37,774 nucleotides of DNA, taken from Bacteroidales bacterium (GTDB taxonomy: Bacteria; Bacteroidota; Bacteroidia; Bacteroidales; UBA932). Position 1 is the first letter of the stretch; the number at the start of each line of letters is the position of its first letter. Where the stretch lies: contig JAGCWD010000067.1 of the NCBI GenBank assembly GCA_017962025.1, positions 1-37,774 on the forward strand. Reading direction: 5' to 3'. A program made the position numbers and the translations under genes. Of the stretch, positions 16,111 to 25,164 are shown piece by piece. The notes under the pieces were generated by a model. The model was not told the DNA's origin. It did no database searches and worked only from the letters and a program-made list of their open reading frames with translations.

Positions 16111-17498
16111 TCATCATCAACTGTGCCCTCAACGCCTGCCTCATCGGCAGGATCTGCTGCAAGGTCCGTCGGGATCACTGATTCAGTACCTTGAAGCCGT
16201 GTTCCTGTCTTTATCCTGCCTTTGGACTTCCTTGGAGAGAGGCCAAGTCTTTCCAGCTTCTGGATCTTCTTTATCACGCTCTGGTTTGACTCGGAAAGCT
16301 TCTTCGAAGAGTCCTCATAAGCAGCCCTGGCCTTTTCAAGCGACTCCCCTATCTTGACATAGCTTCCCATCCATCCTCCCAGCTGGCTCATCAGTTCTTC
16401 GGCTGTCTTGTAAACCTCGGCAATATTCTTCTCCTGATTGGCCTGTTTCCATGCCATCTGAATCATATTCAAAACGATAATCAATGTCATCTGACTGACT
16501 ATCAAGACATTGTTATCCTTAGCCACCTGCCAGAGCATCGGATCTTCCTCGAGCATGAGCCTGAAGGCACCTTCAATAGGAATGAACATGATGTTGTAGT
16601 TGACCTTCCTCCTGCCCTCAGGAATATAGGACGCATAATCCTTGGCCTTAAGTTCATCCACATGCTTCCTGACACTCTCTACATGAGCCTTTGCGTACCT
16701 GCGCCTGGCCTCCACGGTCTCCGAGACCATATATTCCTTGTAGGAATTGAGGCTAACTTTGGAATCAATTATCACGGTTGTTTCGTCAGGATAGAAGACC
16801 ATGACATCGGGGATGAGGGTCCTCCCGGAATCAGACTTGATTTCATGGCCTTCGCTGTCGGTGATAACACCCTGGGTATAGAAATGGATGCCCTCTACAA
16901 GTCCGGAATTCTTCAGTACGTCCGTAAGAAGCATCTCCCCGAAATCTCCCTGGACCTTGGAATAACCGGTAAGGGCATTTGCCAGGTTTCTGGCCTCATC
17001 ACCCACAGCCTGTGAACGCTTAAGGACGTTCTCAATGTTTTCCTTCAAGGCAGCGCTCTGTGCAGCGCTTTCTTTCTGGGATTCCCTTACACTTTTGTCA
17101 AACTCTGCGAACTTGTCCTGGATGGGTTTCAGGAGCTCGGAGATAGATTCTGCACTCTGGCTCTTAAAAGCGGCGCTGTTCTCGGCAGAGAGAGCCTTGA
17201 ACACATCCTTCATGTTCTCCAGTTCTTTCTCGTGCCTTTCACTCCTGGCCTTCTCAGCCTTTTCTCTCTCTTCTTGAAGTTTTGTCTCATATTCTTCCCT
17301 GGCGGAGAGAAGGCTCTCGAACGCTGCCTTCTCACTGGTAAGAGTCGTAATCCGCTCCTGAAGGACGTCCTCGGCATCCTCAAATTCCTTTGTGATCCTC
17401 CGGCGCTCCCTGGCATTCCAGAGTATCACGACTACCATAGCGGCTATTGCGAGAACCGCCACCGCTGCGAGAATGATCAGTATGACGTTCTCATTCAT
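16107..17498 (-). CDS. rmuC: DNA recombination protein RmuC
   Basis: A 463-residue protein with one N-terminal membrane helix (about residues 4-26), a long charged coiled coil (about 30-150) and a C-terminal RmuC domain. The domain shows the family features G-D-F-G-E-M-L-L-T-D-V-L, P-D-V-M-V-F-Y-P-D, V-I-I-D-S-K-V-S-L and a YASYIPEG-like segment. The domain is of the PD-(D/E)xK nuclease type, with the D-S-K motif. RmuC limits inversions at short inverted repeats in E. coli. The gene starts one base after the yicC stop region (17500) and overlaps the next gene by 4 nt. Confidence 0.93.
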   Translation of the reverse strand: MNENVILIILAAVAVLAIAAMVVVILWNARERRRITKEFEDAEDVLQERITTLTSEKAAFESLLSAREEYETKLQEEREKAEKARSERHEKELENMKDVFKALSAENSAAFKSQSAESISELLKPIQDKFAEFDKSVRESQKESAAQSAALKENIENVLKRSQAVGDEARNLANALTGYSKVQGDFGEMLLTDVLKNSGLVEGIHFYTQGVITDSEGHEIKSDSGRTLIPDVMVFYPDETTVIIDSKVSLNSYKEYMVSETVEARRRYAKAHVESVRKHVDELKAKDYASYIPEGRRKVNYNIMFIPIEGAFRLMLEEDPMLWQVAKDNNVLIVSQMTLIIVLNMIQMAWKQANQEKNIAEVYKTAEELMSQLGGWMGSYVKIGESLEKARAAYEDSSKKLSESNQSVIKKIQKLERLGLSPRKSKGRIKTGTRLQGTESVIPTDLAADPADEAGVEGTVDDE

Positions 17499-17499
17499 G

Positions 17500-18399
17500 C
17501 TACAGAATGTTCATTGACTGTTCCCTTACCTTTTCCAGTTCATCCTTCATCCTGACCACGATCTTCTGGATTCCGGCATGGTTGGCCTTGGATCCGGTGG
17601 TGTTTATTTCGCGTCCCATCTCCTGTATGATGAAACCGAGTTTCTTTCCTGGATAAGGTTCTCCATCAATCGTGTCCAGGAAATACTTGCAGTGTTGACG
17701 GAGCCGGACTTTCTCTTCGTTGATGTCCAGTTTCTCGAGATAAAAGATCATTTCCTGTTCAAACCTGGAAGGATCGACTTTCTGCCCGAGTTCGGCAAGG
17801 TTTTTCTGAAGACGCTCCCTGACTGTGTCGAGCCTTTCTCCCTCTAGTTTCTCAACCTCATCCTCAAGGGCCATGATCATTCCCACACGGGAAGTGACAT
17901 CCTTGTAAAGGGCATCACCCTCCTTTGTCCTGTACTCATTCACTGCAGCAAGCGCCTCATCGACAGCCTTTTCAACAAGCGGCCAGTTTTCCTCGGTAAT
18001 TATGTCCTGTCTGGAATTGTCAATCACATCCGGGAAGCGCATGATGTTGGCCAGCAACTCATTGTCCATTCTGGACTGGTCCCCGAAATTGGCGGCCCGG
18101 TAACTGGTCAGGCTGTTCCGGATCTCCTTCATCTGGGAGAAATACTCCTTGACAAGGTCCGGGTTGATTTTCCTGGCGGCACCTGCACCCGGTTCCCAGC
18201 TCATGAAGAAATCTATGGTTCCTCTCTGGAGGGACTCCGCTATCTTTTGTCTGATGAGAAGTTCCTTGTCCTTCGGGATAAGCTGGGTCTTTATGTTGGC
18301 ATCGGAGTTCTTTCCGTTAAGGGTTTTTATTTCGACGGTGAGTTTACCTGCCTCCAGGATGGCTTCGGCCTTGCCATAGCCTGTCATTGACTTGATCAT
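17500..18399 (-). CDS. yicC: YicC/YloC family endoribonuclease
   Basis: A 299-residue protein starting M-I-K-S-M-T-G-Y-G-K-A, the hallmark N-terminus of the family. This start decides against the longer frame to 18444, which would include the promoter box at 18423-18430. The C-terminal domain has G-K-K-L-G-F-I-I-Q-E-M-G-R-E-I-N-T-T-G-S-K, the conserved DUF1732 motif. YicC proteins are metal-dependent endoribonucleases that affect small-RNA stability. It is the first gene of the nine-gene unit and divergent from glnS. Confidence 0.93.
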   Translation of the reverse strand: MIKSMTGYGKAEAILEAGKLTVEIKTLNGKNSDANIKTQLIPKDKELLIRQKIAESLQRGTIDFFMSWEPGAGAARKINPDLVKEYFSQMKEIRNSLTSYRAANFGDQSRMDNELLANIMRFPDVIDNSRQDIITEENWPLVEKAVDEALAAVNEYRTKEGDALYKDVTSRVGMIMALEDEVEKLEGERLDTVRERLQKNLAELGQKVDPSRFEQEMIFYLEKLDINEEKVRLRQHCKYFLDTIDGEPYPGKKLGFIIQEMGREINTTGSKANHAGIQKIVVRMKDELEKVREQSMNIL

Positions 18400-18422
18400 A
18401 TCAGGAGCATTAATCTTATCTA

Positions 18423-18430
18423 CAAATATA
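18423..18430 (-). promoter_or_regulatory. -7 box for the yicC operon
   Basis: TATATTTG on the minus strand, 23 nt upstream of the yicC ATG at 18399. It should drive the nine-gene unit down to 5956. It lies back to back with the glnS box at 18451-18458. Confidence 0.5.
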
Positions 18431-18450
18431 ATCAAAAGTAACATTTTTTG

Positions 18451-18458
18451 TAACTTTG
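18451..18458 (+). promoter_or_regulatory. -7 box for glnS
   Basis: TAACTTTG on the plus strand, 22 nt before the ATG at 18481, identical to the mnmA box. An AAAGGA run 7 nt before the ATG may act as a weak ribosome binding site. Confidence 0.5.
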
Positions 18459-18480
18459 CAAGTTGTTAAAGGACATCGAA

Positions 18481-20133
18481 ATGGAAGAGACCAAGAAACT
18501 GAATTTCCTTGAAGAGATAATCGAAGACGACCTCAAGTCGGGAAAGGTGGACAGCATCATGACCAGGTTCCCTCCGGAGCCCAACGGCTATCTCCACCTC
18601 GGCCATGCCAAGAGCCTCTGCATCAACTTTGGTCTTGCGGAGAAATACGGTGGAAAGACCAACCTGCGCTACGACGACACCAATCCCACCAAGGAGGACA
18701 CTGAATATGTTGACGCGATAAAAGAAGACATCCGCTGGATGGGCTTCAAGTGGGACAAGGAACTCTACGCCTCCGACTACTTCGACCAGCTCTACATCTG
18801 GGCTGAGTAGATGATCAACGAAGGCCTTGCCTATGTTGACGACCAGACCCAGGAGGAGATCAGCAAGGGGCGCGGAACAGTTGAGACTCCCGGCATCGAA
18901 AGCCCCTACCGGAACAGGAGCGTTGAAGAGAACCTGAAACTGTTCAGGGAAATGAGGGACGGAAAATACGCAGACGGGGAGAAAGTACTCCGTGCCAAGA
19001 TAGACATGGCTTCTCCCAACATGATGTTCAGGGATCCCATCCTCTACCGTATCAAGCATGCATCCCATCACCGCACAGGTGACAAATGGTGCATCTATCC
19101 GATGTATGACTTCACCCATGGTCAGAGCGATTCAATCGAGCACATCACCCATTCCATCTGCACCCTCGAGTTCGATGTCCACAGGCCACTTTACGACTGG
19201 TTCATCCAGGCTCTCAGGATCTATCCCAGCCACCAGTACGAATTCGCCAGACTGAATCTGACCTACACCCTTATGAGCAAGCGCAAGCTCCTTGAACTTG
19301 TTCAGAAAGGGCTGGTGTCCGGATGGGACGATCCAAGGATGCCTACCCTCTGCGGTGTCAGGCGCAGGGGCTATACCCCCGAGGCTTTGAAGATGTTCTG
19401 CGAGAAGATCGGGGTTTCCAAGCGCGACCAGATGATGGATATCCAGCTTCTGGAATGGTGTGTCCGCCAGGACCTCAATGCCAGGTCCAACCGTTATATG
19501 GTCGTTCAAAAGCCCCTGAAGGTCACTATCACCAACTGGGAGCCAGGCAAGGTGGAATGGTTCGACTGCCCTCTGAATCCTGCAGATCCGGAAGGTCCGT
19601 CAAGGAAGGTTCCTTTCACCGGAGAGCTCTTTATCGAACAGGACGACTTCATGGAGGATGCACCCAAGAAATTCTTCCGCCTCAAGCCGGAAGGAGAGGT
19701 ACGTCTGAAGTACACCTATATCATCAAATGTGAGGAAGTTGTAAAGGATGGTGATGGGAATGTCGTAGAGCTGAAATGCACCTACGATCCTTCCACAAGG
19801 CCCGGAGGTGAGGTATGGCGCTCTGTCAAGGGTACTATCCACTGGGTACCGACTGCCTTCGCCAAGGAGATAGAGATACGGAATTACGACAGGCTCTTCA
19901 TCAAGGAAGACATGAATTCCATCCCCGAGGGCATGGATTACAAGGATTTCCTCAACCCTGAGTCACTCACGATCCTGACCGGTTATGCCGAGCCTGCACT
20001 TCTGGAAGACAATTCCGGCATCGCAGTCCAGTTTGAGCGTACCGGCTACTACTTCAGGGATCCCGACAGCACCCCGGACAAAGCCGTATTCAACAAGACG
20101 ACTGCCCTCAAGGACTCCTACAAGCCAGAATAG
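18481..20133 (+). pseudogene. glnS: Glutaminyl-tRNA synthetase, interrupted by an in-frame TAG at codon 110
   Basis: GlnRS charges tRNA-Gln with glutamine. The class I signature [12 protein letters not shown] is at residues 31-42 and the KMSKS-like loop reads L-M-S-K-R-K; other family motifs include [19 protein letters not shown] and Y-P-M-Y-D-F-T-H. At 18808-18810 the frame meets TAG after L-Y-I-W-A-E, then continues unchanged as M-I-N-E-G-L-A-Y-V-D-D to a TAG at 20131. Relatives have Lys or another residue here, in the helix before the (K)EGLAYVD motif; AAG or CAG to TAG is a one-base change. The remaining 549 codons look fully functional, so either this is a sequence error or very recent nonsense mutation, or the stop is read through. 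The ATG at 18481 is chosen over upstream TTG. A separate start at 18811 would lack the ATP-binding HIGH motif. Confidence 0.88.
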
Positions 20134-20141
20134 GCATCAAG

Positions 20142-21371
20142 ATGAACCTGCCGCTCTTCATAGCACGGAGGTACCTGTTCGCGAAGAAGTCACATAATGT
20201 GATCAACATAATCTCCGCGATCAGCGCTATCGGCATGGCAATCGGTACTGCTGCACTGGTAATAATACTCTCCGTGTACAATGGCTTCGACGAGCTCGTG
20301 AAATCAACCCTGAGCAATGTCGAGCCTGACATCCTTGTCGTTCCAGCCAAGGGCAAGGTATTCGTACCAAAGGGAGAAGCGTTCGAAACCATTGCCAGCC
20401 TTCCTTCAGTCAAGGAATGTTATCCCGTGCTCGAAGAGAATGTGTTCGTCGATTACGAGGATCATCAGGGAATAGCCAAAGCCAAGGGAGTGGATGAGTC
20501 TTATGAGAACGACTCTTCCCTGGCAGAACACATCACCACCGGAGTATTCTCCCTTTACAAGGGACAGCTTCCCCAAATGGTCGTCGGAGCCGGTCTCGCC
20601 TACAAGATGGGGATGAATCCGGCTTTCCTTTCTTCAGCTACGATTTATTTCCCTGCCAGGGACAGGACCTTTTCCCTCTCGAATCCTGCTGCATCCATCG
20701 AATCCATACGGATGAGGCCATCCGGGATCTTTACTGTCAACCAGCAGATTGATGAAGAACTGATCATCCTTCCGTTGGACCAGATGAGACAACTCCTGGG
20801 CTACGAGGAAGAGGTTTCAGGAATAGAGATACGCCTTGAGGAAGAGACCTCGCAGAAGGAAACAGGCAAGATTATCAAACAGATGAAGAGTGTCCTGGGG
20901 CCAGGTTTCAAGGTTTTGGACCGCTTCCGCCAGAATACGTCCCTGTACAAGATGATGCGCTATGAGAAGGCAGCTATCTTCCTCATCCTGATATTCATCA
21001 TAATCATCATCGCCTTCAACATCTTTGGCAGCCTGACGATGCTGATCATCGAGAAGGAAGATGATATTGAGACTTTCAGGAGTCTGGGCGCCACAGACAG
21101 GATGCTCCGCAAGACCTTCACCCTGGAAGGTTGGCTCATCTCCCTGCTTGGACTGGGTGCAGGATTGGTCGTCGGAATATCATTCGCCCTGCTCCAGCAG
21201 AAGTTCGGTTTCATAAAAATGCCCGGGAACTTCCTGGTCAACGCCTATCCCGTCATCCTCCAGTGGAGTGACATAGTGCTCACGGTAGTCGGTGTAGCCC
21301 TGGTTGGCTACCTCATCGCAAGACTGCCTGTAAGGCGTAATATATCTGCAACTACAGTCGGGAAAGGGTGA
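20142..21371 (+). CDS. LolC/LolE-like FtsX-family ABC transporter permease
   Basis: A 409-residue inner-membrane protein with the MacB/FtsX permease layout. It has one helix at about residues 20-45, after the cytoplasmic F-I-A-R-R-Y-L-F motif, then a periplasmic domain of about 225 residues (MacB_PCD-like), then three helices at about 275-300, 325-350 and 375-395. The motif E-K-E-D-D-I-E-T-F-R-S-L-G-A between the second and third helices is the coupling region that contacts the ATPase. Lipoprotein release to the outer membrane is the likely role. No cognate ATPase is adjacent. It starts 8 nt after glnS and its 3' end overlaps the convergent GH2 gene by 20 bp. Confidence 0.88.
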   Translation: MNLPLFIARRYLFAKKSHNVINIISAISAIGMAIGTAALVIILSVYNGFDELVKSTLSNVEPDILVVPAKGKVFVPKGEAFETIASLPSVKECYPVLEENVFVDYEDHQGIAKAKGVDESYENDSSLAEHITTGVFSLYKGQLPQMVVGAGLAYKMGMNPAFLSSATIYFPARDRTFSLSNPAASIESIRMRPSGIFTVNQQIDEELIILPLDQMRQLLGYEEEVSGIEIRLEEETSQKETGKIIKQMKSVLGPGFKVLDRFRQNTSLYKMMRYEKAAIFLILIFIIIIIAFNIFGSLTMLIIEKEDDIETFRSLGATDRMLRKTFTLEGWLISLLGLGAGLVVGISFALLQQKFGFIKMPGNFLVNAYPVILQWSDIVLTVVGVALVGYLIARLPVRRNISATTVGKG

Positions 21372-23463
21372 TTTCGTCCTTGACTCCGTTATTCGCAACC
21401 ACCTTGAAAGTGTCGGAGTCCTTCTTCAGGCGCAGTCCGGTAAATGTCCAGATGACTCCGGTGTCTTCCTCTGACTTGTATTTCTTTGTCACAATCCTGC
21501 CGTTCTGGTATAGCGTGAGATTCTTGGCATTGCTGTAAACCTTTATTGAGAAATCACGTCCTGAAGGAAGGCGTGTCAACCTTCGCGATGTGATGTAGAC
21601 AGTGGTTTCCTTCTTGTTCCAGAGAGACTTGTAGAGGTAGAAGGCGTCTTTCCTGGTCTGCCTGTCACGGGTAACCAGGCCCTTGTCATTCATGTATTTA
21701 CGGGAATCATTTGAAACGAATCTTTCGCCATCTGAAGAATCCATGTAGCCTTCGAGCCTGTTTGCTACCGGGAAATCGAACATCACCCAGACTGAAGTGA
21801 ACACCAGCCATGGCATCCTGAGAATCTGTCTGACATATGCCTCGTGGAAGAGGTTCCCGTACTCCTCATAATGCTTTGAATCATCCCCCATATCCCTGAC
21901 AGCTTTGGAAGGATCCCAGACATGGCAGAAGGGGTTGACTCCCACTCCGTACTCTCCGATGTTGACAGGACCTCCGTCACGCATCTTCCGAACCTTTGTA
22001 ATAGCTTCCTGGAAAGCATCGAAACGGTTGGGAGTGTAATACCAACCGTAGTACGTGTTCTGGGAACAGAAATCTCCGGCAAGACCCGGATAACCGTCCC
22101 TCTCAAGTCTGGAGTCATCGGTAAACCCAACATAGCGGTAGGGATCCAGTTTCTTGGTGAAATCGTATAGTTTCCCCGTCTCCAAAAGGACTGTAGGAGC
22201 ATCGAATGCACCCTGAAGGTCAGCATTGTTGCCCCAGGTGTCAAGTTCGTTCCACATGCCCCAGAAGACGATGCTGGGAGGGTTGTACAGATTCGTAACC
22301 ATCTCCTTCATCTGATGCCTTATGTTGTTGAAGTAAGCCTGCTTGGCCCTTTCTCCACAGACATTCACCCATGGAACTTCGGTCTGGACTATTATTCCCA
22401 GGGAATCACAGAGACGGAATGCCATGTCATTATGTGGATAATGGGCCAGACGGAGGAAATTGGCTCCCAACTCCTGGACAATCCTGTAATCCCTGCGATA
22501 GTCGGATTCGGTGAGGGCGGAAGCCCTGCCATCCATATCCTGGTGCATGGCCACTCCCCTGAGGGGGTAAGGTTCCCCATTAAGGATGAAACCCTTCTCC
22601 GGATCCATTTCAAACGACCTGTACCCGAGTTTGGTTTCAGCTATGTCGAGCATTCTCTTCCCCTTGAACAATTCTACCCTGACGGTATAGAGGTAAGGAT
22701 CCTTCATCCCGTTCCAGAAACGGATACCGGTGGCAAGGAAATCATGCAAGAAATCATATTCAGAAAGAGCAGGGACATATACCTCCCTGTCGGCCTGGTA
22801 TCCGAGGGTACCGTCGGACTCTACCAGCTGTACCCTCACCTTGATGTCGGCGCCTTTCTGGCCTGAATTGACCAATTTGGTATGGACCTTTGTCTCAACC
22901 TTCCTCCTGGTCACGACCGGGGTTTCGCAGCGGAGCCTGTACATTCCATATTCTTCCGGGGACATGTACACATCATCCATCTCCAACAGCCAGACGGGAC
23001 TGTGGAGGCCTCCATTCTTGTTGAAATCGGAGGTAACCGGGATCATGTTTATGTCTTCCCTGTTGTCACAGACAACTTCCACTGTGTTGGTACCCTTCTT
23101 CAGGGCATCCGTAATATTGACAGTGAAAGGAGTGTAACCACCCTTGTGTGCGGCAACCTGTACACCGTTGACCTTCACGGTTGCTGCCTGGGCAGCTCCT
23201 TCAAAGAGCAGGTAGTGGACGTGTTTGGTATCATTAGAGCGGAAAGAACAGCGGTACGTGGCTTCTCCCCTGTAATACTTGGGTGAGTGGCCGTCAATGG
23301 CATTGTAGGAATGCGGTACCGTGACACTTTCCCACGAAACACCATCCTTGCTGAATTCCCAGACCCTGAGTTGTTCCTGACGGTTGCCACGGATATGGGC
23401 ACCAAGTGTCAGCGAAGGGAAAACAATAACCGCGAAAAGGGTCAGACCTTTGAAAAAACGCAT
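21352..23463 (-). CDS. Glycoside hydrolase family 2 protein (beta-galactosidase-like)
   Basis: A 703-residue exported protein with a signal peptide (about residues 1-21). It has a jelly-roll sugar-binding domain (about 30-160), an immunoglobulin-like domain (about 170-280) and the GH2 TIM barrel (about 285-600). The acid/base Glu is E406 in W-G-M-W-N-E-L and the nucleophile is E504 in V-N-I-G-E-Y-G. H-Y-P-H-N-D at 341-346 and T-E-V-P-W at 361-365 are further GH2 motifs. It hydrolyses beta-linked sugars in the periplasm or at the surface; galactosidase is the default label but the specificity is not certain. It is the last gene of the ABC-nucleotidase unit, 9 nt after the half-nucleotidase gene. 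Confidence 0.9.
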   Translation of the reverse strand: MRFFKGLTLFAVIVFPSLTLGAHIRGNRQEQLRVWEFSKDGVSWESVTVPHSYNAIDGHSPKYYRGEATYRCSFRSNDTKHVHYLLFEGAAQAATVKVNGVQVAAHKGGYTPFTVNITDALKKGTNTVEVVCDNREDINMIPVTSDFNKNGGLHSPVWLLEMDDVYMSPEEYGMYRLRCETPVVTRRKVETKVHTKLVNSGQKGADIKVRVQLVESDGTLGYQADREVYVPALSEYDFLHDFLATGIRFWNGMKDPYLYTVRVELFKGKRMLDIAETKLGYRSFEMDPEKGFILNGEPYPLRGVAMHQDMDGRASALTESDYRRDYRIVQELGANFLRLAHYPHNDMAFRLCDSLGIIVQTEVPWVNVCGERAKQAYFNNIRHQMKEMVTNLYNPPSIVFWGMWNELDTWGNNADLQGAFDAPTVLLETGKLYDFTKKLDPYRYVGFTDDSRLERDGYPGLAGDFCSQNTYYGWYYTPNRFDAFQEAITKVRKMRDGGPVNIGEYGVGVNPFCHVWDPSKAVRDMGDDSKHYEEYGNLFHEAYVRQILRMPWLVFTSVWVMFDFPVANRLEGYMDSSDGERFVSNDSRKYMNDKGLVTRDRQTRKDAFYLYKSLWNKKETTVYITSRRLTRLPSGRDFSIKVYSNAKNLTLYQNGRIVTKKYKSEEDTGVIWTFTGLRLKKDSDTFKVVANNGVKDEITLSRL

Positions 23464-23472
23464 AACAGTCTT

Positions 23473-24309
23473 TTATCTGTAAACTTTCATATTACCCATC
23501 TCGAGACCCCAGCACCCATCCTGGACGATAGGAACGAGTTCACCGTCGAGGTTCTTCTCGTAAGCAGGCTTGTCAATGAACGTGTGGGAATGGCCTCCCA
23601 CGACTATGTCTATCCCGCGGGTATTCCGTACAAGCATGAAGTCGGTGTAAGCCTCTCCTTCATATCCAATGTGGGTCAGGGCGATCACCAGGTCGCACTT
23701 CATCTCTTCCTTCAGGAAAGCAGCCCATTTATTGACCACTTCGGCATTGTCGAAAGCCGGAATCTTGCTGGATGTCTCCTTTGAGACAAGAGTGGTCATG
23801 TCAGGCATGAGACCTATGATCCCTATCTTCATACCTGCTTTCTTGACAATTGCATAAGGCTTGACATAGGGTCCCGGTGCAACATTGGAAAAATCATAGT
23901 TGGCACAAACTACGGGGCATTTCAACTTGGCAAGCCTTCTGGCAAGCTCATCGACTCCATTGTCGAATTCGTGATTTCCGAGAGTGATACAATCATACTG
24001 GAGAGCGTTGATCAGATCGATCTCAACATCTCCACCCATGACTGTAAAATAGGAGGTTCCCTGGCTGAAATCACCTGCATGGAGGAGCAGCACATTTTTC
24101 TTGCCATCGGCCTTTACCACACTGTCCCTGCATGCAGCCCTCTCGATGACACCACCCATTCCGACCTGATCACCGGAACGTTCCGGTTCAAGGTGGCTGT
24201 GGGTGTCGTTGAAATGAAGGATGGTCAGCCGTTTCTGCGCAAAGGCGCCGGAAGAAAACACGGCAGCAACCAGACATGCTGCCAAAATGGATACTACAGT
24301 GCGCTTCAT
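23473..24309 (-). CDS. 5'-nucleotidase, metallophosphatase (N-terminal-type) half
   Basis: A 278-residue exported protein with a signal peptide (about residues 1-24, A-F-A-Q). The metal-site motifs of UshA-type nucleotidases are complete: NDTHSH (D35, H37), AGD (79-80), GNHEFD (111-116), LTHIG (H213) and GGHSHTF (238-244). It lacks the C-terminal substrate-binding domain, which is encoded by the gene just upstream, overlapping by 4 nt. The two products are expected to act together or in parallel on periplasmic nucleotides. A complete small protein, not a truncation: it ends within the usual inter-domain linker. Confidence 0.9.
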   Translation of the reverse strand: MKRTVVSILAACLVAAVFSSGAFAQKRLTILHFNDTHSHLEPERSGDQVGMGGVIERAACRDSVVKADGKKNVLLLHAGDFSQGTSYFTVMGGDVEIDLINALQYDCITLGNHEFDNGVDELARRLAKLKCPVVCANYDFSNVAPGPYVKPYAIVKKAGMKIGIIGLMPDMTTLVSKETSSKIPAFDNAEVVNKWAAFLKEEMKCDLVIALTHIGYEGEAYTDFMLVRNTRGIDIVVGGHSHTFIDKPAYEKNLDGELVPIVQDGCWGLEMGNMKVYR

Positions 24310-25154
24310 TCCTTATCCCCCTCCTTGAGGATGGTGATCCAATGCTGGTTGGTGTACTCCACGGGCTTTCCGGCAGCGGTCAGGCTCTGGACATAAGGTA
24401 TCATAGTGTCATACAGCCATCCATTAGCGTATATGACCTCAAGAGCGTTATTGGACACCTTGTAACCGTCTCCTCCGTCAAGAAGGAAATTCAGGGTGGC
24501 CACACCATAGACTTTCTCATCGTCCAATGGCTCCCCATTGACAGTGGCCGAGACGATCTTGCCGTTTTGGGCGACTACCTTGATTCCTCCGATGATCTGG
24601 AATGTTGTAGCTGCCATCTGGTCCAGAAGGACCCTGACATCCCGTCCCTTCAAGGCAACATAGCACATGTTGTTCTTAAAAGGGAACATGGACATGATGT
24701 CATCGTAGAAGATCTCTCCTTGCGGCATGTCTATCCTGACGCCTCCACGGTTAGCGAATCCGATGTCAACTTTCCTTCCGGTACTGTCGGCAGTGGCACG
24801 CATCAACTCCTCGATGTACCAGTCGTACAAGGCACACTCAGGATACTTTCGTACCATGTTTTCAGTGGAATAACCTATCACCTGTTTGACCTGAGCCATG
24901 GCAGGCTGGGCTTCAAGCATAATCCTGGCGACATCCCGGACAGTCCCCTTGCGGAACACTTTACCATTGGGAGCATAGTAGGTCCGTCCCTTGACAGTGC
25001 CCATTGATTCCTCAACATTGGAGGCATTGGATGCGACCACCCCGGTACGGTGCCCGTCTATTGACTCCTTGGTCCAATCCATGCGCACCGTCTGTGCGGA
25101 AAGAGCCAGACATAAGAGAAGACCTGAGGCGGCTAACAACGATTTTTTAATCAT
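24306..25154 (-). CDS. 5'-nucleotidase, C-terminal (substrate-binding) half
   Basis: A 282-residue exported protein with its own signal peptide (M-I-K-K-S-L-L-A, ending L-S-A-Q). It corresponds to the 5_nucleotid_C domain of UshA-type enzymes. G-F-A-N-R-G-G-V-R is the substrate-loop motif and L-N-F-L-L-D-G-G-D-G-Y the second conserved motif, which carries the aromatic base-stacking residue in the family. It has no metal centre, so it cannot hydrolyse nucleotides alone. The frame extends to 25259, but the ATG at 25154 starts the signal peptide and lies 10 nt after the permease stop. Confidence 0.88.
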   Translation of the reverse strand: MIKKSLLAASGLLLCLALSAQTVRMDWTKESIDGHRTGVVASNASNVEESMGTVKGRTYYAPNGKVFRKGTVRDVARIMLEAQPAMAQVKQVIGYSTENMVRKYPECALYDWYIEELMRATADSTGRKVDIGFANRGGVRIDMPQGEIFYDDIMSMFPFKNNMCYVALKGRDVRVLLDQMAATTFQIIGGIKVVAQNGKIVSATVNGEPLDDEKVYGVATLNFLLDGGDGYKVSNNALEVIYANGWLYDTMIPYVQSLTAAGKPVEYTNQHWITILKEGDKE

Positions 25155-25164
25155 TTGACCGAAA

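Noticed and set aside
18808-18810. TAG reassigned to a sense codon
   Set aside because: TAG is the natural stop of cdd, mnmA, pgm, glnS, xerC and others in this window at the expected protein ends.
18466-19119. A 217-codon open frame antisense to glnS, spanning the in-frame TAG
   Set aside because: It is the mirror of conserved GlnRS codons, has no family resemblance or promoter, and arises from strong codon bias on the coding strand.
24306-25154. A frameshifted single 5'-nucleotidase
   Set aside because: The two halves are in reverse order and each has its own signal peptide, so a frameshift cannot explain the arrangement.
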